Positions 21,541 to 31,387 of a stretch of DNA of 64,000 nt are shown here, piece by piece; position 1 is the first letter of the stretch, and every line of letters starts with the position of its first letter. The notes under the pieces were generated by a model, which was not told where the DNA came from, did not search any database, and saw nothing but the letters and a program-made list of their open reading frames with translations. Both the position numbers and the translations under genes were made by a program. Origin of the DNA: Streptomyces sp. NRRL S-31 (GTDB taxonomy: Bacteria > Actinomycetota > Actinomycetes > Streptomycetales > Streptomycetaceae); the NCBI RefSeq assembly GCF_000718775.1, contig NZ_JOCB01000021.1, forward strand, positions 1-64,000, in the 5' to 3' direction.

Positions 21541-21549
21541 TGTGGATAA
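21541..21549 (-). promoter_or_regulatory. Single consensus DnaA-box-like 9-mer
   Basis: TGTGGATAA is the complement of TTATCCACA, an exact classical DnaA box, in the short gap before mazG. It is isolated, far from any dnaA/dnaN context, so it may be chance or a regulatory DnaA site. Confidence 0.3.
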
Positions 21550-21588
21550 CTCGATCCGCTCTTCGGCGCCGTGGGTTACGTTCGGATC

Positions 21589-22650
21589 GTGAACGAAATC
21601 AGCCCCGCCGCCGGTCCCCGGCCCGGCCCGGAAGCCGCCCCGGGCCGCGTCGTCCTGCTCACCACCAGCCACCGCGTCGCCCCCGGCCTGCTCTCCTGGC
21701 CCGCCTGGCAGGCGCTGCGCACCGCCGACACCGTGCTGTGCGCGGACGGCGCGCATCCGCAGCTGCCGTATCTGCGTGAGGCCGGGATAGCGGTGGCGCA
21801 GGCGTCTCCCACCGCGCGGGAGCTGGTCGACGCCTGCGCGGGCGGGCGGACGGTGGTGGTCGTGGCGACGGGCGAGGGCGAACCGGCGCTCACCGACGGC
21901 CTCGCCCGGCTGGCCGGTTCCGGCCGGGTCGCCATGCCGGAGCTGGAACTGCTCCCCGCCTCCTACGACCTGCCCGGCGCCCGCCTGCTCGACCTCGTAC
22001 AGGTCATGGACCGCATCCGCGCCGAATGCCCCTGGTCCTCCCGGCAGACCCACGAGGGGCTGGCCAAGTACGGCATCGAGGAGGCGTACGAACTGGTCGA
22101 GGCGATCGAGGCCGGTGACCGGGCGGAGCTGCGCGAAGAGCTGGGCGACGTCCTCCTCCAGGTCGTCTTCCACTCGCGGATCGCCGAGGAGGACCCGGAC
22201 GCGCCGTTCTCGGTCGACGACGTGGCCGGCGGCATCGTCGCCAAGCTCATCCACCGGCATCCGCACGTCTTCGGCGAGGAGGAGGCGGAGACCCCCGAGG
22301 ACGTCAAGGAGCACTGGCTGCGCACCAAGGCGGAGGAGAAGCGGCGCACCTCGGTCACGGAGGGCGTCCCGCTCGGCCAGCCCGGCCTGGCCCTCGCCGC
22401 CAAGCTCGCCTCCCGCGTGCGCACGGCGGGCCTGGACGTCCCCCTGCCGGCGGGCGAGGGCATCGGTTACCGGCTTCTCGCGCTGGCGGTCGGCGCCGAG
22501 GCGGACGGCGTCGACCCGGAGGCGGCGCTGCGCGCGGCGGCGCGGGCGTACCGGGACGCGATCAAGGACACCGAGGCCGCCCGGACGACGGGCGCCGGAG
22601 CGGGAGGCACGGTGGAGGAAGAAGGAGAGGAAGGGGAGGAAGGGGAGTAG
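21589..22650 (+). CDS. mazG: Nucleoside triphosphate pyrophosphohydrolase, MazG family
   Basis: 353 residues from GTG 21589; an in-frame GTG at 21571 is possible. The N-terminal ~120 residues form a truncated tetrapyrrole-methylase-like domain (RVVLLTTSHRVAPGLL). The MazG core follows: RIRAECPWSSRQTHEGLAKY, EEAYELVEAIEAGDRAELREELGDVLLQVVFHSRIAEE, with the EExxE and ExxD metal-binding residues. It hydrolyses non-canonical or stress-related NTPs to NMP and pyrophosphate. The C-terminus ends in a Glu/Gly-rich tail (EEEGEEGEEGE). The same frame stays open past the TAG for ~70 more codons in a purine-rich tract, so the tail length is probably variable. Confidence 0.92.
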   Translation: MNEISPAAGPRPGPEAAPGRVVLLTTSHRVAPGLLSWPAWQALRTADTVLCADGAHPQLPYLREAGIAVAQASPTARELVDACAGGRTVVVVATGEGEPALTDGLARLAGSGRVAMPELELLPASYDLPGARLLDLVQVMDRIRAECPWSSRQTHEGLAKYGIEEAYELVEAIEAGDRAELREELGDVLLQVVFHSRIAEEDPDAPFSVDDVAGGIVAKLIHRHPHVFGEEEAETPEDVKEHWLRTKAEEKRRTSVTEGVPLGQPGLALAAKLASRVRTAGLDVPLPAGEGIGYRLLALAVGAEADGVDPEAALRAAARAYRDAIKDTEAARTTGAGAGGTVEEEGEEGEEGE

Positions 22651-22750
22651 GGAGGAGAGGAGGAAGCGGAAGTGGAAGAGGGAGAGGAGGCAGAACAGGC
22701 GAGGAAGCGGAGCAGGGGAGGAAGCGGAGCTGGGGAGGAGACAGCGCAGG
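22612..22750 (+). repeat. Polypurine (GGA/GAA-rich) tract at the end of mazG
   Basis: About 140 bases are almost pure A/G on the plus strand, made of GGAGGAAG-type and GAGGAAGCGGAG units. They cover the acidic tail of MazG and the downstream gap to the P450. Slippage here can explain variable C-termini; triplex formation is possible. Confidence 0.7.
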
Positions 22751-22868
22751 GCGAGCGCGGTAGCCGAAGCGCGGTCCGGAGCCGCGGCGTCACCGCCCGG
22801 AGACCCCGGCGAGCCGCCCCGAAGGCGCCCCCCGGCAAGCCCCCCGGCACGCCGGATACCGTCAAGGG

Positions 22869-24140
22869 GTGACCGAGCAGCACCAGCCCGACCAGCCGAC
22901 CCCCGCCCTCTTCACGTGGGAGTTCGCCACCGACCCCTATCCCGCCTACGCCTGGCTGCGCGAGCACGCCCCGGTGCACCGGACGCGGCTGCCGAGCGGC
23001 GTGGAGGCATGGCTGGTCACCCGGTACGCCGATGCCCGGCAGGCCCTGGCCGACCAGCGGCTGAGCAAGAATCCGGCCCACCACGACGAGCCCGCGCACG
23101 CCAAGGGCAAGACCGGCATCCCCGGCGAGCGCAAGGCCGAGCTGATGACGCACCTGCTGAACATCGACCCGCCGGACCACACCAGGCTCCGCAGGCTGGT
23201 CAGCAAGGCGTTCACCCCGCGCCGGGTCGCCGAGTTCGCCCCCCGGGTGCAGGAGCTGACCGACCACCTCATCGACCGGTTCGCGAAGACCGGCTCCGCC
23301 GACCTGATCCACGAGTTCGCGTTCCCGCTGCCCATCTACGCCATCTGCGACCTGCTCGGTGTGCCGCGCGAGGACCAGGACGACTTCCGGGACTGGGCCG
23401 GGATGATGATCCGGCACGGCGGCGGGCCCCGGGGCGGGGTCGCCCGGTCGGTGAAGAAGATGCGCGGTTACCTCGCCGAGCTGATCCACCGGAAGCGCGC
23501 GGCGCTGCCCGCCGTGCCCACGCCGGGCGAGGACCTGATCTCCGGCCTCATCCGCGCCTCCGACCACGGCGAGCACCTCACCGAGAACGAGGTCGCCGCC
23601 ATGGCGTTCATCCTGCTGTTCGCCGGCTTCGAGACGACCGTCAACCTCATCGGCAACGGCACCTACGCCCTCCTCACCCACCCCGGCCAGCGCCGCGCGC
23701 TGGAGGAGTCCCTGGCGCGCGGGGAGCGGGACCTGCTGGAGACCGGCGTGGAGGAGCTGCTGCGCTACGACGGTCCGGTGGAGCTGGCCACCTGGCGGTT
23801 CGCCACCGAGCCGCTCAGCATCGGCGGACAGGACATCGCGCCGGGCGATCCGGTGCTCGTCGTCCTCGCCGCCGCCGACCGGGACCCGGAGCGGTTCGCC
23901 GAGCCGGATGTGCTGGACCTCGCCCGCCGCGACAACCAGCACCTCGGCTACGGCCATGGCATCCACTACTGCCTCGGCGCCCCGCTCGCCCGTCTGGAGG
24001 GCCAGACCGCGCTGGCCACCCTGCTCACCCGCCTGCCCGATCTGCGGCTCGCCGCCGACCCGGCCGAACTGCGCTGGCGCGGGGGGCTCATCATGCGGGG
24101 ACTGCGCACGCTGCCGGTGGAGTTCACTCCCACCGACTGA
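22869..24140 (+). CDS. Cytochrome P450, CYP107U1-like
   Basis: 423 residues from GTG 22869. Heme-binding loop GYGHGIHYCLG with ligand Cys368, I-helix AGFETT (252-257) and ExxR (296-299) are all intact, so a functional P450 is expected. It is soluble, with no membrane anchor. Its place beside mazG, rpf genes and eno matches S. coelicolor SCO3099, which I recall as CYP107U1, reported to affect sporulation and antibiotic production. No ferredoxin or reductase gene is adjacent, so electrons come from elsewhere. The substrate is unknown. The start is weakly supported because no clear ribosome site precedes it. Confidence 0.9.
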   Translation: MTEQHQPDQPTPALFTWEFATDPYPAYAWLREHAPVHRTRLPSGVEAWLVTRYADARQALADQRLSKNPAHHDEPAHAKGKTGIPGERKAELMTHLLNIDPPDHTRLRRLVSKAFTPRRVAEFAPRVQELTDHLIDRFAKTGSADLIHEFAFPLPIYAICDLLGVPREDQDDFRDWAGMMIRHGGGPRGGVARSVKKMRGYLAELIHRKRAALPAVPTPGEDLISGLIRASDHGEHLTENEVAAMAFILLFAGFETTVNLIGNGTYALLTHPGQRRALEESLARGERDLLETGVEELLRYDGPVELATWRFATEPLSIGGQDIAPGDPVLVVLAAADRDPERFAEPDVLDLARRDNQHLGYGHGIHYCLGAPLARLEGQTALATLLTRLPDLRLAADPAELRWRGGLIMRGLRTLPVEFTPTD

Positions 24141-24372
24141 CCACACCGGCCGTACGAACCATCTGATCACGCCAGGTAGACATGTAAACCGGACACACCG
24201 CCTGAACACATCCCTCCAGACGAAGATGACAGGCGTTCAGCTTTGTGATCTTCATGTGATCTGTGCGGCATGAACTTGTGACAAGTGATCGTGTGCCTAT
24301 ACGTTCACCCATCAGCGTGGTGCGGAGCATCTTCCACCGCGCCGGCCCTGCTGTCGCTCGAAAGGCTTCTGC

Positions 24373-25524
24373 ATGCTCTCCGGGAACGGGCGACACCGTC
24401 GCCCCCGCCAGGCCCCGGCCCTCCTCGTCGCGGCCGGAGTGACCGGCTCCGCCATCGCCATCCCGCTCCTCGGCGCCGCGAGCGCCAACGCGGCCGACGG
24501 CACCACGTGGGACAAGGTGGCCGAGTGCGAGAGCGGTGGCTCCTGGAGCGCGCACACCGGCAACGGGTACTTCGGCGGTCTCCAGATCTCCCAGGACGAC
24601 TGGGACAAGTACGGCGGCTCGCAGTACGCGGCCAGCGCCGACCAGGCCAGCCGCAACCAGCAGATAGCCGTGGCCGAGAAGATCCTCGCCGCCAAGGGCA
24701 CCACCCCGTGGGCCACCTGCGCCCTGCTGTCCGGCCTGACCTCGGACTCGGGCTCCGTGGACCTCGACACGGGAGTCGGCTCCGGTGGCACCGCCGGCTC
24801 GGACGACTCGTCCGGTTCGGGTCACACATCCGGAAACTCCGGCAAGTCAGGTAACTCCGGCAAGTCCGGGAACTCCGGTAAGTCGGATGACTCCGGAACC
24901 TCCGGCTCCGTCGACGACACCGACCCGTCCGCCCTGCCGGACGCGTCGCCCTCGGCCGGTACCGGCTCCGAGGAAGGCTCCGCCCAGGATGCCCCTTCCT
25001 CGCCGGACGCGACCGGCAAGCCGGCCGCGAAGCCGGGCAAGGGCGTGGACAAGGGCAAGGGTGCGGGCAAGGACGCGGGCACGGCGACCGGTTCCGCCGG
25101 GACCGGCACCGCCGGGTCCGGCGAGACGCCCTCGACGGACCCCGTGAGCCCGCAGGAGGCCGGCGGCGCTCCCACGGCCACCCCGGACGCCGGGATCGAG
25201 TACAACCCGCAGCGGGCCGCCGGTTCCTGGAGTCTGGTCGACACCGGCTCGGTCGGCAGTGGCGGACGTCACCGGGGCGCGACGGCGGACGAAACCGTGA
25301 CAAACGGTCAGAAGGCTTCGTCGTCCGGCCGGCACGCCTCCCGTGAATCGGGCACCTACACCGTCCGTGAGGGCGACTCCCTCGCCTCCATCGCCGACTC
25401 CCTGGACGTCGACGGCGGGTGGCATGCGCTGTACGCCGGCAACAAGAAGGCGATCGGTGCCGACCCGAATCACATCAGGGCCGGTCAGACCCTGGAAGTC
25501 GGGGGCGAAACGGACGCCGGATAG
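24373..25524 (+). CDS. rpfC: Resuscitation-promoting factor with C-terminal LysM (RpfC-like)
   Basis: 383 residues from ATG 24373, with GAAAGG upstream. A signal peptide runs to about residue 40 (ASANA). The Rpf transglycosylase-like domain (TTWDKVAECESGGSWSAHTGNGYFGGLQISQDDW) has the catalytic Glu in CESGG (Glu53) and a paired Cys (WATC). A long Ser/Gly/Asp/Lys linker includes three 18-base repeats. A LysM domain closes the protein (GTYTVREGDSLASIADSLDV ... AGQTLEVGG). It cleaves peptidoglycan during germination and growth. Position suggests SCO3098, named RpfC from memory. The upstream gap 24141-24372 holds CTGAAC/GTTCAG half-sites and a TGTGATCTTCATGTGATC direct repeat that could be regulatory. 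Confidence 0.9.
   Translation: MLSGNGRHRRPRQAPALLVAAGVTGSAIAIPLLGAASANAADGTTWDKVAECESGGSWSAHTGNGYFGGLQISQDDWDKYGGSQYAASADQASRNQQIAVAEKILAAKGTTPWATCALLSGLTSDSGSVDLDTGVGSGGTAGSDDSSGSGHTSGNSGKSGNSGKSGNSGKSDDSGTSGSVDDTDPSALPDASPSAGTGSEEGSAQDAPSSPDATGKPAAKPGKGVDKGKGAGKDAGTATGSAGTGTAGSGETPSTDPVSPQEAGGAPTATPDAGIEYNPQRAAGSWSLVDTGSVGSGGRHRGATADETVTNGQKASSSGRHASRESGTYTVREGDSLASIADSLDVDGGWHALYAGNKKAIGADPNHIRAGQTLEVGGETDAG
24835..24888 (+). repeat. Three 18-bp in-frame tandem repeats in rpfC
   Basis: AACTCCGG(C/T)AAGTCNGGN units at 24835-24852, 24853-24870 and 24871-24888 encode repeated NSGKSG residues in the linker between the Rpf and LysM domains. Confidence 0.85.
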
Positions 25525-25669
25525 GGCGAGTTGGCGCCCCGCTTACCGACCTAATGTCCGGTTTGGTGAAAGTGTGGGATGAGTCTCAGAAGCCCTGATC
25601 GTCTTTGAAATTCCGTGGATCACCTGCTTACGGTCAAGGCCGCTCGTCACCACGAGCCCCGGCATCCGC

Positions 25670-25869
25670 CACGCCGAATCCTGCCGGCGGTCGCCCGGGA
25701 ACAGTCGTCGCGTCAAGCGCCGTAGGCAGGAGCGGGGGACCCAAGGTAGGCGCCGGGGCCAGCAGTTGAGGCTGGAACCGGCTGGGGGTGAAGCCGCACT
25801 CCGCGCAAGCGGGAGGTGCGGCCGGGCAACTCAACCGGCCCGAACCCGACAGCTCACCTCGCAGGCGTC
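25670..25869 (+). ncRNA. ydaO/yuaA-type cyclic-di-AMP riboswitch in the rpfA leader
   Basis: Conserved blocks are recognisable: GCCGAATCCTGCC (from 25673), GGCAGGAGCGGGGGACCCAA, CTGGGGGTGAAGCCGC and the signature CCGAACCCGACAGCTCACC near the 3' end. ACGCC (25671-25675) can pair with GGCGT (25864-25868) as helix P1. An alternative hairpin CTCACC (25853-25858)/GGTGAG (25870-25875) overlaps the aptamer 3' end and abuts the rpfA ribosome site, offering a switching element. rpfA regulation by c-di-AMP through this leader is known for S. coelicolor; boundaries here are approximate. Confidence 0.92.
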
Positions 25870-25874
25870 GGTGA

Positions 25875-28220
<2,346 letters not shown>

Positions 28221-28254
28221 GCGCCCGCCTGGGCCAAGTCGTAGCCAAGTCGTA

Positions 28255-28299
28255 CGTACGTCCCCGGACCCGGTCCCGTACCGTGTCCGGGGACGTACG
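28255..28299 (+). terminator. Hairpin between eno and divIC
   Basis: CGTACGTCCCCGGAC (28255-28269) pairs perfectly with GTCCGGGGACGTACG (28285-28299). The loop is 15 bases with no T tract. It probably acts as an attenuating or partial terminator. Confidence 0.7.
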
Positions 28300-28323
28300 C
28301 GCGTGTGAACGGGAGGCGGGAAG

Positions 28324-28800
28324 ATGGCCGTGAAGGACCGTGACCGGTTCTCCACCGCGACCAGGCTGCGACTGCTCGGCGAGCAGACGGCGGCCCGCGT
28401 CTACCGTTCCCAGACCAAGCGGCAGGCCCGCCGCTCCCGGCTGACCGGCCGCGCGGCGCTGCTCGCCCTGGTCGTGTGCTCGCTGGTCGTCGCGCTCGCC
28501 TATCCGATGCGGCAGTACGTCTCCCAGCGCGCGGAGATCGCCGACGTCCAGCGCCAGCAGGAGCAGGCCCGCCGGCGGGTCGAGCAGCTGCGCGACCTCA
28601 AGGCGCGCTGGCAGGACGACGCCTACGCCGAGCAGCAGATCCGCCGCCGGCTGCACTACGTGCGCCCCGGTGAGACGGGGTACGTGGTCGTCGACCCCGG
28701 CGCCGCCAAGCAGTCCCGCACCGACCTCGGGGCCGCGCACCGGCCCTGGTACGCGAACGTCTGGGACGGCGTCGACAAGTCCGACGCCTCCGACCAGTGA
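28324..28800 (+). CDS. divIC: Septum formation initiator DivIC/FtsB family
   Basis: 158 residues from ATG 28324 with GGGAGG upstream. A basic cytoplasmic N-terminus (~45 residues) precedes one TM helix (ALLALVVCSLVVALAYPM). An extracytoplasmic coiled coil (EIADVQRQQEQARRRVEQLRDLKARWQDD) and the FtsB/DivIC signature AYAEQQIRRRLHYVRPGETGYVVVD follow. It scaffolds the divisome with FtsL and FtsQ at sporulation septa. In S. coelicolor divIC lies next to eno, as here. The stop overlaps the DUF501 gene by four bases. Confidence 0.93.
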   Translation: MAVKDRDRFSTATRLRLLGEQTAARVYRSQTKRQARRSRLTGRAALLALVVCSLVVALAYPMRQYVSQRAEIADVQRQQEQARRRVEQLRDLKARWQDDAYAEQQIRRRLHYVRPGETGYVVVDPGAAKQSRTDLGAAHRPWYANVWDGVDKSDASDQ

Positions 28801-29366
28801 ACGCAGAGAAAGCCACCCTGAAAGCAGTCATGGAAACCCCTCCGCCGCCCACTCCGCGCACCGAGCCCACCGACGCGGACGTAGAGGCCTTCAAGCAGCA
28901 GCTGGGCCGTCCGCCGCGGGGCCTCAGGGCCATCGCGCACCGTTGCCCATGCGGTCAGCCGGACGTCGTGGAGACGGCACCGCGCCTGCCCGACGGCACG
29001 CCCTTCCCGACGCTGTACTACCTGACGTGCCCCAAGGCGTCCTCCGCCATCGGCACGCTGGAGGCGAACGGCGTGATGAAGGAGATGACCGAGCGGCTCC
29101 AGCACGACACGGAGCTGGCCGCGGCCTACCGCGCCGCGCACGAGGACTACATCCGGCGCCGGGACGAGATCGAGGTCCTGAAGGGCTTCCCGAGCGCGGG
29201 CGGCATGCCGGACCGGGTGAAGTGCCTGCACGTGCTCGTCGCCCACTCGCTGGCGGCCGGTCCGGGCGTGAACCCGCTCGGCGACGAGGCGCTGGCGATG
29301 CTGCCCGAGTGGTGGCGCAAGGGGGCCTGTGTGACGCTCGACGAGGCCGGAGAGGAGGGCCGGTGA
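28797..29366 (+). CDS. DUF501 family protein
   Basis: 189 residues from GTG 28797 in the GTGA overlap; ATG 28830 (METPPPP) is an alternative start. A Pro-rich N-terminus is followed by the DUF501 core: VEAFKQQLGRPPRGLRAIAHRCPCGQPDVVETAPRLPDGTPFPTLYYLTCPKASSAIGTLEANGVM, with CPCG and TC Cys pairs that may bind metal. Next comes GGMPDRVKCLHVLVAHSLAAGPGVNPLGDEAL. The function is unknown. Across actinobacteria it is kept between divIC and ppx, implying a linked role in envelope or phosphate physiology. Confidence 0.9.
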   Translation: MNAEKATLKAVMETPPPPTPRTEPTDADVEAFKQQLGRPPRGLRAIAHRCPCGQPDVVETAPRLPDGTPFPTLYYLTCPKASSAIGTLEANGVMKEMTERLQHDTELAAAYRAAHEDYIRRRDEIEVLKGFPSAGGMPDRVKCLHVLVAHSLAAGPGVNPLGDEALAMLPEWWRKGACVTLDEAGEEGR

Positions 29367-30304
29367 CCCGGGTCGCCGCCATCGACTGCGGTACCAACTC
29401 CATCCGGCTGCTGGTCGCCGACGCCGACCCGGCGACGGGCGAACTGACCGAGCTGGACCGCCGGATGACGATCGTGCGACTCGGCCAGGGCGTCGACCGC
29501 ACCGGCCGGCTCGCCCCCGAGGCGCTGGAGCGCACCTTCGCCGCCTGCCGCGAGTACGCGGCGGTGATCAAGGAGCACGGCGCCGAGCGGGTCCGCTTCG
29601 TCGCCACCTCCGCCTCCCGGGACGCCGAGAACCGGGACGACTTCGTCCGCGGCGTGCTGGAGATCCTCGGCGTGGAGCCGGAGGTGATCACCGGCGACCA
29701 GGAGGCCGAGTTCTCCTTCACCGGGGCGACCAAGGAGCTGACCGGCCGCGCGGACCTGGCCAGGCCCTATCTCGTCGTGGACATCGGCGGCGGCTCCACC
29801 GAGTTCGTCGTCGGCGACGACCACGTGCGCGCCGCGCGGTCGGTGGACGTCGGCTGTGTGCGGATGACGGAACGGCACCTGGTGCACGAGGGCAGGGTGA
29901 GCGACCCGCCCACCGCCGAGCAGATCGCCGCCATAAGGGCCGACATCGAGGCCGCGCTGGACCTGGCCGGGCAGACCGTGCCGCTGCGCGAGGCGCACAC
30001 CCTGGTGGGTCTCGCGGGGTCCGTGACCACGGTGTCCGCGATCGCCCAGGAACTGCCCGAGTACGACTCCACGCGCATCCACCACTCCCGGATCTCCCGG
30101 GAGCGCGTGCGCGAGATCACCGAGTGGCTGCTGCGCTCCACGCACGCCGAGCGCGCCGCCATCCCGTCCATGCACCCGGGGCGGGTCGACGTCATCGGCG
30201 CGGGCGCCCTCGTACTGCTCGCGATCATGGAGCGGACCGGAGCCGAGGAGGTCGTGGTGAGCGAGCACGACATCCTGGACGGAATCGGCTGGTCCCTGGC
30301 CTGA
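29363..30304 (+). CDS. ppx: Exopolyphosphatase / pppGpp phosphohydrolase family (Ppx/GppA)
   Basis: 313 residues from GTG 29363, overlapping DUF501 by four bases, with GGAGAGGAGGG upstream. The ASKHA phosphate-binding motifs AAIDCGTNSIRLLVAD and VVDIGGGSTEFVVG are clear, plus ATSASRDAENRDDF, ITGDQEAEFSF and GLAGSVTTVSA. The length fits the short (two-domain) actinobacterial Ppx form without the HD-like extension. It removes terminal phosphate from polyphosphate and possibly pppGpp. It is the last gene of the divIC operon; the convergent toxin gene begins six bases away. Confidence 0.94.
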   Translation: MTRVAAIDCGTNSIRLLVADADPATGELTELDRRMTIVRLGQGVDRTGRLAPEALERTFAACREYAAVIKEHGAERVRFVATSASRDAENRDDFVRGVLEILGVEPEVITGDQEAEFSFTGATKELTGRADLARPYLVVDIGGGSTEFVVGDDHVRAARSVDVGCVRMTERHLVHEGRVSDPPTAEQIAAIRADIEAALDLAGQTVPLREAHTLVGLAGSVTTVSAIAQELPEYDSTRIHHSRISRERVREITEWLLRSTHAERAAIPSMHPGRVDVIGAGALVLLAIMERTGAEEVVVSEHDILDGIGWSLA

Positions 30305-30309
30305 CCCGC

Positions 30310-30579
30310 CTACAGCTTGCGGTACACATCCCGCCGGTCGCCTACCTTGACGACGAGAATGATCAATTCGCCATCGTCGACCTGGTAGGCGATTCGGTAG
30401 CTTCCGACCCTGAGCCGGTAGAGCCCGGACGGGCCGGTGAGCTTCTTGACGTCGGCGTCCTCGCGGTACGGGTCGTCACCGAGCGCGGTCAGCGCGGTCA
30501 GGATGCGCATGGCGTCGGGGCGGCTGATGGCCCGGAGCTGCCGCTGCGCCGCTGTGGTGAACCGGAAGGCGTACTTCAC
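30310..30579 (-). CDS. RelE/ParE-superfamily toxin
   Basis: 89 residues. MKYAFRFTTAAQRQLRAISRPDAMRILTALTALGDDPY, KKLTGPSGLYRLRVGSYRIAYQVDDGELIILVVKVGDRRDVYRKL is the RelE pattern. The GLYRLRVGSYRIAY core and C-terminal Arg/Tyr (RRDVYRKL) supply candidate catalytic residues for ribosome-dependent mRNA cleavage. Its ATG overlaps the antitoxin stop (30576-30579), the usual antitoxin-first arrangement. Expected to be neutralised by the upstream Phd/YefM protein. Confidence 0.93.
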   Translation of the reverse strand: MKYAFRFTTAAQRQLRAISRPDAMRILTALTALGDDPYREDADVKKLTGPSGLYRLRVGSYRIAYQVDDGELIILVVKVGDRRDVYRKL

Positions 30580-30848
30580 GCCGCGTCGCCGTTCTGCTCG
30601 GTGAACAGGTCCGCCAGCAGTTCCGCCATCGTCACCGTGGGGCCGCCCTCAGCCAGGACCGCTTCGGCTTCGCGCGCCAGCATGACGTCGGCGGCTTCCT
30701 CCAGGGCCTCGAAGTCCGCGATCGGGACCACGGCCGCCACCGGAGCGCCGTTGCGCGTGATGACGGTCGGAACGCCTTCCTCGGCTCGGTTGATGTGGTC
30801 GGCGAGGTGCGCGCGGGCTTCCCGCACGGTCACGGTGTTCTCAGTCAT
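30576..30848 (-). CDS. Phd/YefM-type antitoxin
   Basis: 90 residues. The N-terminal DNA-binding fold reads MTENTVTVREARAHLADHINRAEEGVPTVITRNGAPVAAVVPIADFEAL, followed by an acidic C-terminal tail (LLADLFTEQNGDAA) that would wrap the toxin. It is translationally coupled to relE. It likely autorepresses through the inverted repeat at 30856-30877 directly upstream. Confidence 0.93.
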   Translation of the reverse strand: MTENTVTVREARAHLADHINRAEEGVPTVITRNGAPVAAVVPIADFEALEEAADVMLAREAEAVLAEGGPTVTMAELLADLFTEQNGDAA

Positions 30849-30855
30849 GAAGCCA

Positions 30856-30877
30856 GTGTACGCGCGAGCGTGTACAC
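30856..30877 (-). promoter_or_regulatory. Candidate autoregulatory operator of the toxin-antitoxin pair
   Basis: GTGTAC (30856-30861) and GTACAC (30872-30877) form an inverted repeat with a ten-base spacer, starting eight bases before the antitoxin ATG. Its position and symmetry fit a Phd/YefM binding site. The TA promoter should overlap it. Confidence 0.55.
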
Positions 30878-31050
30878 GAGACTCCGCTCAGGGGGTCGCG
30901 CGCGAGTGATCCTGGACGGGCGTTCGTGTGGCCGGTGGCGTGGCTCTCTTTTGTTACCCATCGGTAGCCATCCGCTGAGCAGGTCCGATAACGTTTGAGC
31001 GCCCCTGAGGGCCCCGCCGGCGACCCTCGGTCCGGGTCGTGCGGAAAACT

Positions 31051-31068
31051 TCGTGAAGTTCTTCACAA
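31051..31068 (+). promoter_or_regulatory. Rex operator upstream of ndh
   Basis: TCGTGAAGTTCTTCACAA matches the Streptomyces Rex operator TTGTGAA-N4-TTCACAA with one mismatch. Rex senses the NADH/NAD ratio, and ndh is a logical target. The long gap (30849-31387) also contains a GC hairpin at 31248-31262 (GGGGCG/CGCCCC) and a TTGACA at 31244. Confidence 0.8.
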
Positions 31069-31133
31069 GTAATTGGTCCGCAGGGCACCCCCGGAGGGGG
31101 TCTATTGGCCCTTCCGGGGCATCAGGAAACGTT

Positions 31134-31145
31134 TGAACATGTTCA
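31134..31145. promoter_or_regulatory. Perfect palindrome TGAACATGTTCA in the ndh leader
   Basis: A 12-bp uninterrupted palindrome about 70 bases after the Rex site and 240 before ndh. The spacing excludes a LexA box. The regulator is unknown; it could be a second control site or chance. Confidence 0.35.
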
Positions 31146-31387
31146 GATGATGGACGCGGAGGTGACCCAGAACGAGGCGTTCCGCATCCGTCACGGCACC
31201 CCCGTGAGGCCCCTGCGGCCCTGGAGGGGCAGCTCACGCGGCCTTGACAACGGGGCGAACCGCCCCGCGGTTCCCTCCGGCGCCCATGATCTGCGTCACG
31301 CGAGTCGCGGAGTTTAACACAGGGCCTGTCGGACCTTGTGAAGGGGCGCACGAGCACCCCCCCTGAGGCAGGTGGATACTCGATGCC

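Noticed and set aside
21541-21549. DnaA box as evidence of a replication origin
   Set aside because: Only one box and no dnaA, dnaN or clustered boxes; kept as a weak site only.
31134-31145. TGAACATGTTCA as a LexA (SOS) box
   Set aside because: LexA sites of actinobacteria need four bases between GAAC and GTTC; here there are two.
31244-31275. TTGACA as the ndh -35 element
   Set aside because: No acceptable -10 follows at 16-19 bases; the segment is a GC hairpin.
31105-31317. A 70-codon frame in the ndh leader
   Set aside because: No ribosome site, no family features and it overlaps the palindromic control region.
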